Shown piece by piece: positions 58,907 through 64,000 of a stretch of 64,000 nt of DNA. The stretch covers positions 79,754,667 to 79,818,666 of the forward strand of contig OZ022509.1 of the NCBI GenBank assembly GCA_963989385.1, read 5' to 3'. The first letter of the stretch is position 1. Each line of letters opens with the position of its first letter. The position numbers and the translations under genes were made by a program. Below the pieces are notes generated by a model that saw nothing but the letters and a program-made list of their open reading frames with translations, was not told where the DNA came from and made no database searches. This stretch comes from Ctena decussata. Lineage: Eukaryota > Mollusca > Bivalvia > Lucinida > Lucinidae.

Positions 58907-59162
58907 TTACTGACCGTCCCAAGGCGGTAATTTCGTTGCGGTTACATTTGTTTTATGTTCGGTGCTGTTTAATTTGTTTAATTTATTATGTTTTCATTTT
59001 AACCCTTTTATAACAAAAATAGAAAATAGGTAAAAAACGTGTTAAGTGTTTTTCGTATAATTTGCTTTGTCTGTTGTAACCCTTCTGTTGGTCTAAATTA
59101 TTTAGTTCAGTAAAGATAGCTGAGTTGCCACCTATTTGGGAAGATCTGCTGACTCGGCTTAA
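58907..59162 (+). mobile_element. PLE-A tail, right part of the split copy
   Basis: 'actgaccgtcccaaggcggt' through 'cttctgttggtctaaattat' and 'gctgactcggctta', then lost. Confidence 0.8.
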
Positions 59163-60864
59163 AATTAAAAGTAAATTAAAGAAATGGTGGCGTGATCAAT
59201 CATAAAAATTTACTCAAACTTGCTATAATTCCGGTCATCCTATCAGAGACTACTACCAGAAGTGTGCGGTAGAGGCAGTAATGCCTGATTAGTTACTCTT
59301 TAACATCAGTTCTCTGTAAGGACCAAAATTTTTGAATGGGGGCGTTCCACGCTCCGTCTCAGAATTGGCTGAAATTTTCACACAATTATCCTGACCATTC
59401 AGTATAAGAAAATAACCATACAAACTTTGACATCTACTTCCGTTGCCATGGTAACCGTCAGTGTCGATTTCAGCCAAATTTGGACTAAAATTCGTGTGAT
59501 TTATATTAAAAATGGCATATTTTCACCCTTAAAAATCATAATAATCAACAGGTGGACAGGAGAAACAATTTAACATGTGAAATATTTGAGTTTTATTTAA
59601 CATGTTTCACAACAGACTTTAAGAACAAATTAATGTCGTTAATAATACCTTCATTGTAGACAATACATACTCTGGCGAATTTAATTAAAAGTAAAAAATG
59701 CAAAAAATGACAATATTTTAAGAGGTATAAAAAAATTGCAGGCCTCTACGAATAATTTACATAGCTACTCTTGAATTAACTAAGTATCATGATTGTAACT
59801 ATGAAAAAAAAATGAGTTGGGTAAGAGCATCTTCTTGGAAAAAATAAGCATACTAAATTTGCACCTTTACAGAAATTTAAAAAAATGATTTTGAGCAGGT
59901 AAGCAAACATTTTGGCTCTATGTTAGCATTGTAGTAAGTTATGCATATATTGTTGCTGATAATTTATGACTACAGATCAGTTTTTATTGAATTTGTATCA
60001 AACATTTCCTTGTCTTCAAAGAAAATGAATATTTTACGCGTTCTAAGTGGAAAATATGTCGAAAACAGGGGGTAGGGGAAATGAACAAAAGCAAAATATC
60101 AACCGTAAAAGGAAGACTCTTTAATAAATGACTTTAACTGTGTGAAAATCCATTCAGCATTATGTTAAACTGAACTTAATTAAAAATTTAGCAATATGTG
60201 TGATGCTAAAGGGCAATAACTCTGCATTTTTTACGAAAAAGCAAAAACAAAATTAGAAAACGCATGAAAATGAACTCAACCATAGCTGTTTACTGTGGGC
60301 ATTAAACAATAACACAACACCACTTTTTAAGGTAAATACCAAAATATATTTCATGAAATATGTTGAAAATATAAACAAAAAATCACAAGTGCGTAGCATG
60401 AGTGAAATTCTAATATTTTCAACACATGAAATATTTTTGGTATTTAGCGAAAGTAGAAATTTCTTTTCATTTTTTTCTGTTTCGAAAATAAAAATAACTG
60501 TTTTTTCATAGTCATTTCTTGTTAATTTTGCTTGTCTTAGCACATTTAGTGGGTATAATATTGGGTGAAACTATAATTTGCACCTAGAAAATGGCTAATA
60601 AGGCCATCCGAAAGAACGAATAAAAAGAAATTGGCAATTTAAGAAAGCCGTTTGCAGCTGCCGTCAGACTAATGTCGCATGCAAATTAGTTATACTCCGG
60701 CTCAAAACCTGAAATCAAATGTGACGTCATTACTTGATTTGGCATGCTAACATCGGTAGCATAATGTCAGAATGCTACATTTCAGACTTTTTTGGAAAGA
60801 AATTAAGTCCAAAATTGTCAAAAGCAGATGCAGTTTACTGCACTGAAAAATTACTAGAGCAAGT
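59163..60864. other. AT-rich sequence, no gene
   Basis: No exon of the CXorf38-like gene could be placed here. Minus frames at 59289-59477 and 60253-60543 have no family motif. Confidence 0.4.
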
Positions 60865-61575
60865 GAGCAGAGGCTCACGTATACCTATGACCAGTGCAAC
60901 CGCCAAATGAACTTTAACGCACAACTTCAATGCAAATGTCATACATGTACAAAATTTTAAGTTTGTGGCCTTGACCCTAGGGCAGCTGCAGCATCCACAT
61001 GATGTAAACCAGTATGATGTAAACCAGTATGAAATAAACCTTTATGTATCATTAGGTGCCACTGAAGTATATTTGATATAACTATTTGCCAATTAAATAC
61101 AGCATATGGCTTAGTCCTAGTTACTGACCCTTGGCCCCATTCATGAGCCTGACCCTGCAGCTTAGGTAGTCGATAAAGAAAGCAATGATGCAGGTATATC
61201 ATGAACCAAATATGGAAGAAATCTTCAATGCAGTTACAAAGATATAAGCAATCAGATAGGTTTAAGGCACAACTTTGACATAATGAAAATGCCTAAGTCT
61301 TAATTATTGACCACTGGTCCCACCCTGGGACCTGACCCAGAGGTTTAGCTAATTCACATTAAAAGTAATGCTATAGAGATATGAATCAAATATGAAAAGA
61401 ATGTGATGTGTGGGTAGAGATATGAGCAACCCATAAAGGTTCTACGCAAAACTTTGATGTAAAGTTGAAGAATGAACAGACGAACGAACAAACAAACAAA
61501 CAAATAGACAAACGGATGGAATGACAAAAAACTATATACCCCCTGACATACTTTGTATGTAGGGGGAATAATGAA
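60865..61575 (+). mobile_element. Hairpin-ended element with degenerate ~180-bp units
   Basis: The left end has the hairpin gtgagc-agag-gctcac. The body has about three diverged units with 'ttgacc..tgg.ccca' and 'gacctgaccc.g..gtttag'. The right side has a 'gaacgaacaaacaaacaaac' run and 'gacaaacggatgg', then the stem-loop accccct..catac-ttt-gtatg..aggggg. Same plan as 26188-27915 but read in the opposite sense. Confidence 0.7.
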
Positions 61576-62036
61576 TCATATCAGTCACTTGTGAAATGAT
61601 ACAATATATTTTACTGCAGACAATATCACCTTTATTTTGTCTAGATATGCATTGAATTCACTGCTAAGCATAAAGTAACTAGAAAAAGGTGTCTATAAGA
61701 CACTAATGATGCCCCATGCAGCGCCTGTCACAGGACATGTGTACATCCCTAAAGCACTTGTTAAGCACAAACACTGTCTGCAAAGAATATCCACTGGAAA
61801 CACTACACAAAAACTTCTTACCCAACAGTGCAAAAATGCCGCCGAAAATGATAAGTTTAAAAGGGCAAAGTTCCTTCAAACTAAATTTTTTTTCCCATCA
61901 AAAACCCACACACACATCTTCATTATGTTCACAACAAGTATACAATGTCTGAAAAACAGCCACTGAAAATTGTGGGAGGAGCTGATTACACAAAATACCT
62001 ACCCAACATTGCAAACATTTGCCTAAAATGACCAAG
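61576..62036. other. Unassigned sequence
   Basis: Two overlapping plus frames (61706-61966, 61716-61952) have no motif and suggest chance. Confidence 0.35.
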
Positions 62037-62224
62037 CCCCAAGGTTATAAAACATTTCTCGTGCTCAAATCAGCTGAGCATGAAATTATCTCTGCAGAGA
62101 AAATTTGATACTTAGCTAAACTCAACAAGAAAACAACTGTACATATCAGTACTTTGCTATTTTTAGCAGGCAAAATTTCATGCTCAGCTGAGTTGAGCAT
62201 GAAAAAAGTTTTATAACCTTGGGG
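62037..62224. mobile_element. 188-bp MITE with ~48-base inverted ends
   Basis: The ends begin 'ccccaaggttataaaac' and continue to 'cagctgagcatgaaatt' on both sides. 'ccaag' flanks both ends (62032-62036 and 62225-62229), a probable 5-base target duplication. Confidence 0.85.
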
Positions 62225-62269
62225 CCAAGTTCAAAAGGCCATACTTCTGTCAAAATTAACTTGAGCTCC

Positions 62270-63620
62270 AACAATTTTACAAAGGATAATGACATTCTGT
62301 ATGCCTCTCTGGAAAACTTAGCCTTTTAATTGAGGTCTACACCCCAAGGATAGAATTAGCTCCCAAGAGAGTAAACTTCCCATCAAGTGCTGACCCCCTA
62401 AAGAAGGGAGACAACTAATGGGTCAACATCTGGGGTTTCCACCATCCCTATAAATATGAATATCTTAAACTCCTGTTTTTCTCTCTGGAGGATACAGCTC
62501 TGCAAATGAAGTCGTCTCTTCAGCAAATTCAGAAATGCCATAAGCTAGAGTTATTATAATGATTATGCTATACTGACCAGGCAACCTATGTATTTTCTGT
62601 CCGATTAACAAAGGGAAACAAAGAAGAGCAACAAGAACTCCTGTTTTCTGGTTTGCTTTCCTGAAAGATGCATCTCTTCGTGAAGTTCTATATGCCTCTC
62701 TGGATGTCAGAAGGTTTAAAGGTTTTATTCAATGACCGGTCCCTTAACCAAGGTATCAGTCTCAATGTAACATGTCACCACAACACAAATAATTAACAAC
62801 AAAAACAATTTGAAGAAAGTTTCAAAGCAGACTAAGTGACTGTCGACACTCGGAGAGTGGTAAACCAGATCTCCAGATAATGTAACTCCCATTAGGCCCA
62901 ACAAACACCCCATCACTTATTCAAACTTCTGTGTTTCCAACAATTTTACAAAGGATAATGACTTCCTGTATGCCTCTCTGGAAAATGTAGCCTTTTAATT
63001 GAGGTCTACACCCAAAGGAAAGATTTAACTCCCAGGGGAGCAAACTTCCTCGCAAGTGCTGACCCCCTAAAAAAGGGAGACAACTAACGGGTCTACGTCT
63101 GGGGTTTCCACCACCCCTATAAATGTGAATATCTTAAACTCCTGTTTGCCTCTCTGGAGGATACAGCTCCGTAAATGAAGTCGTCTCTTTGGCAAATTCA
63201 GAAATGCCATAAGCTAGAGTTATTCTAATGATTATGCTATACTGACCTGTCAACCTATGTATTTTCTGTCCGATTGACTAAGGGAAGCAACTGTCAACTT
63301 TACAAAGAGGAGCAACAAGAACTCCCGTTTTCTGGTTTGCTTTCCTGAAGGACGCATCTCTTCATGAAGTTCTGTATGCCTCTCTGGACCTCATTTTCAA
63401 ATAAATGAGTTCTACACCCCAGGGAAAGAATTTGCTCCCAGAGGAGCAAACTACCCACGAGGGCCGACCCCCTCAGGAGGGGGAGGCAAATGATAGGTCA
63501 AAATCTGTTTTTTCCTCCAGCCCTACAACAATGAACATCACAATATCCTGTTTGCCTCCCTGGAGAACAGAGCTCTTCCAATAAAGTCTACTCTTCAGGA
63601 CGTTCAGAAAAAAGAATGGG
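62270..63620 (+). repeat. Three-copy duplication of a ~430-bp unit
   Basis: Copy 1 (about 62270-62700) and copy 2 (about 62936-63395) share almost everything from 'caacaattttacaaaggata' to 'gaagttct.tatgcctctct'. Copy 3 (63375-63620) is partial and more diverged. 'tatgcctctctgga' recurs within each. Positions 62706-62935 are unrelated. No coding frame persists across copies. Confidence 0.8.
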
Positions 63621-64000
63621 TACACTCTCAGGAGCAGCAACTCTATCATTTTTATTTTTGCCTTCTTCCTAAATTTACAGATGCCAACTCTTAAATGTAA
63701 GAATTTGCCTCCCCAGCAGCATATTCTTTCCTTTACAAGCAGGCTCCATTTTTGAAAGCTTCTTCATCTCAGGGATCAACCAAGAAGTCACAAAGATTGT
63801 TCCCCTTCGTAAAAATGGATGTGAAACATGAGGGAAGTAAGCAGGAAGTCTCTTTGTAAAAATGGTGGAAAACATGACGGAAGGAAAGAGGAAGTCATTT
63901 AATTTGTAAAAAGAAAAGATAAAGGTTTCCCAAAGCCTAATAGCTGTAGGGGCAATGGGGGTAAGAGACCCACTGTATTTTGGCCACAGCTGATGAAAGG
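63621..64000. other. Window end, nothing recognised
   Basis: Two phrases 'ttgtaaaaatgg.g..aaacat' near 63810 and 63855 form a short imperfect duplication. No gene was seen. Confidence 0.4.

Noticed and set aside
62725..62916. Short minus frame with a hydrophobic stretch, a possible membrane peptide
   Set aside because: No splice sites, no family resemblance, and located in the spacer of a tandem duplication.

Overview
The window looks like nuclear DNA of a marine lophotrochozoan, most likely a bivalve mollusc. It is AT-rich, has spliced genes with very long introns, and most of it is repeats. The repeats include tRNA-headed SINEs of the bivalve type, Penelope-like retroelement (PLE) debris, and hairpin-ended elements carrying tandem arrays, as in bivalve 'pearl'/Helentron-associated elements. 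There are no bacterial operons, rRNA genes or CRISPR arrays, and nearly all open frames under 130 codons are chance or repeat-derived. The species assignment is an inference from repeat style.

Two host genes can be supported. Gene 1 (+ strand) is a CXorf38-like protein (DUF4559 family). Three phase-0 coding exons are visible at 13264-13758, 41795-41953 and 49374-49580 (287 codons so far). The first carries the conserved NWVKA and W..APWELAKLFM blocks, the second an R-x4-H motif of HEPN type, the third a coiled coil. The 3' end is not found here. Gene 2 (- strand, inside the 28-kb first intron of gene 1) is a fragment of a Crypton-derived, DUF3504/KIAA1958/ZMYM-like recombinase-domain gene. 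It has exons at 19057-19510 and 16486-16802, apparent reading-frame breaks at homopolymers, and a short inverted partial copy at about 21.1-21.4 kb.

Layout. 0-9.4 kb: sparse sequence with a decayed PLE (3450-5165) and several 3' tails. 9.5-11.4 kb: a foldback element. 12.4-14.0 kb: MITEs around exon 1. 15.4-21.4 kb: a SINE, the antisense gene and PLE tails. 25.3-27.9 kb: a PLE fragment and a hairpin/tandem-array element. 29.1-34.9 kb: two 0.8-kb inverted arms enclosing almost identical PLE 3' ends and a second inverted repeat. 35.4-41.3 kb: TIR elements. 42-43.6 kb: a PLE tail and a 0.36-kb direct duplication. 45-49.3 kb: foldbacks and a 305-bp tRNA-like tandem array just before exon 3. 52.9-54.5 kb: a PLE with tandem and inverted ends. 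54.5-59.2 kb: a four-level nest (PLE tail, Helentron-like element, TTAA element, second Helentron-like element). 60.9-63.6 kb: another hairpin/array element, a MITE and a tandem duplication.

The most unusual content is: (a) a possible HEPN-type motif in the CXorf38-like gene; (b) four elements sharing one design (5' hairpin, 145-180-bp monomer array, 3' stem-loop), two of them with clear inverted subterminal repeats and TTA flanks; (c) a nest whose removal restores an exact 145-bp period; (d) nuclear-receptor-type half-site palindromes repeated in the monomers. Percent identities and family names come from reading by eye and should be checked by alignment.
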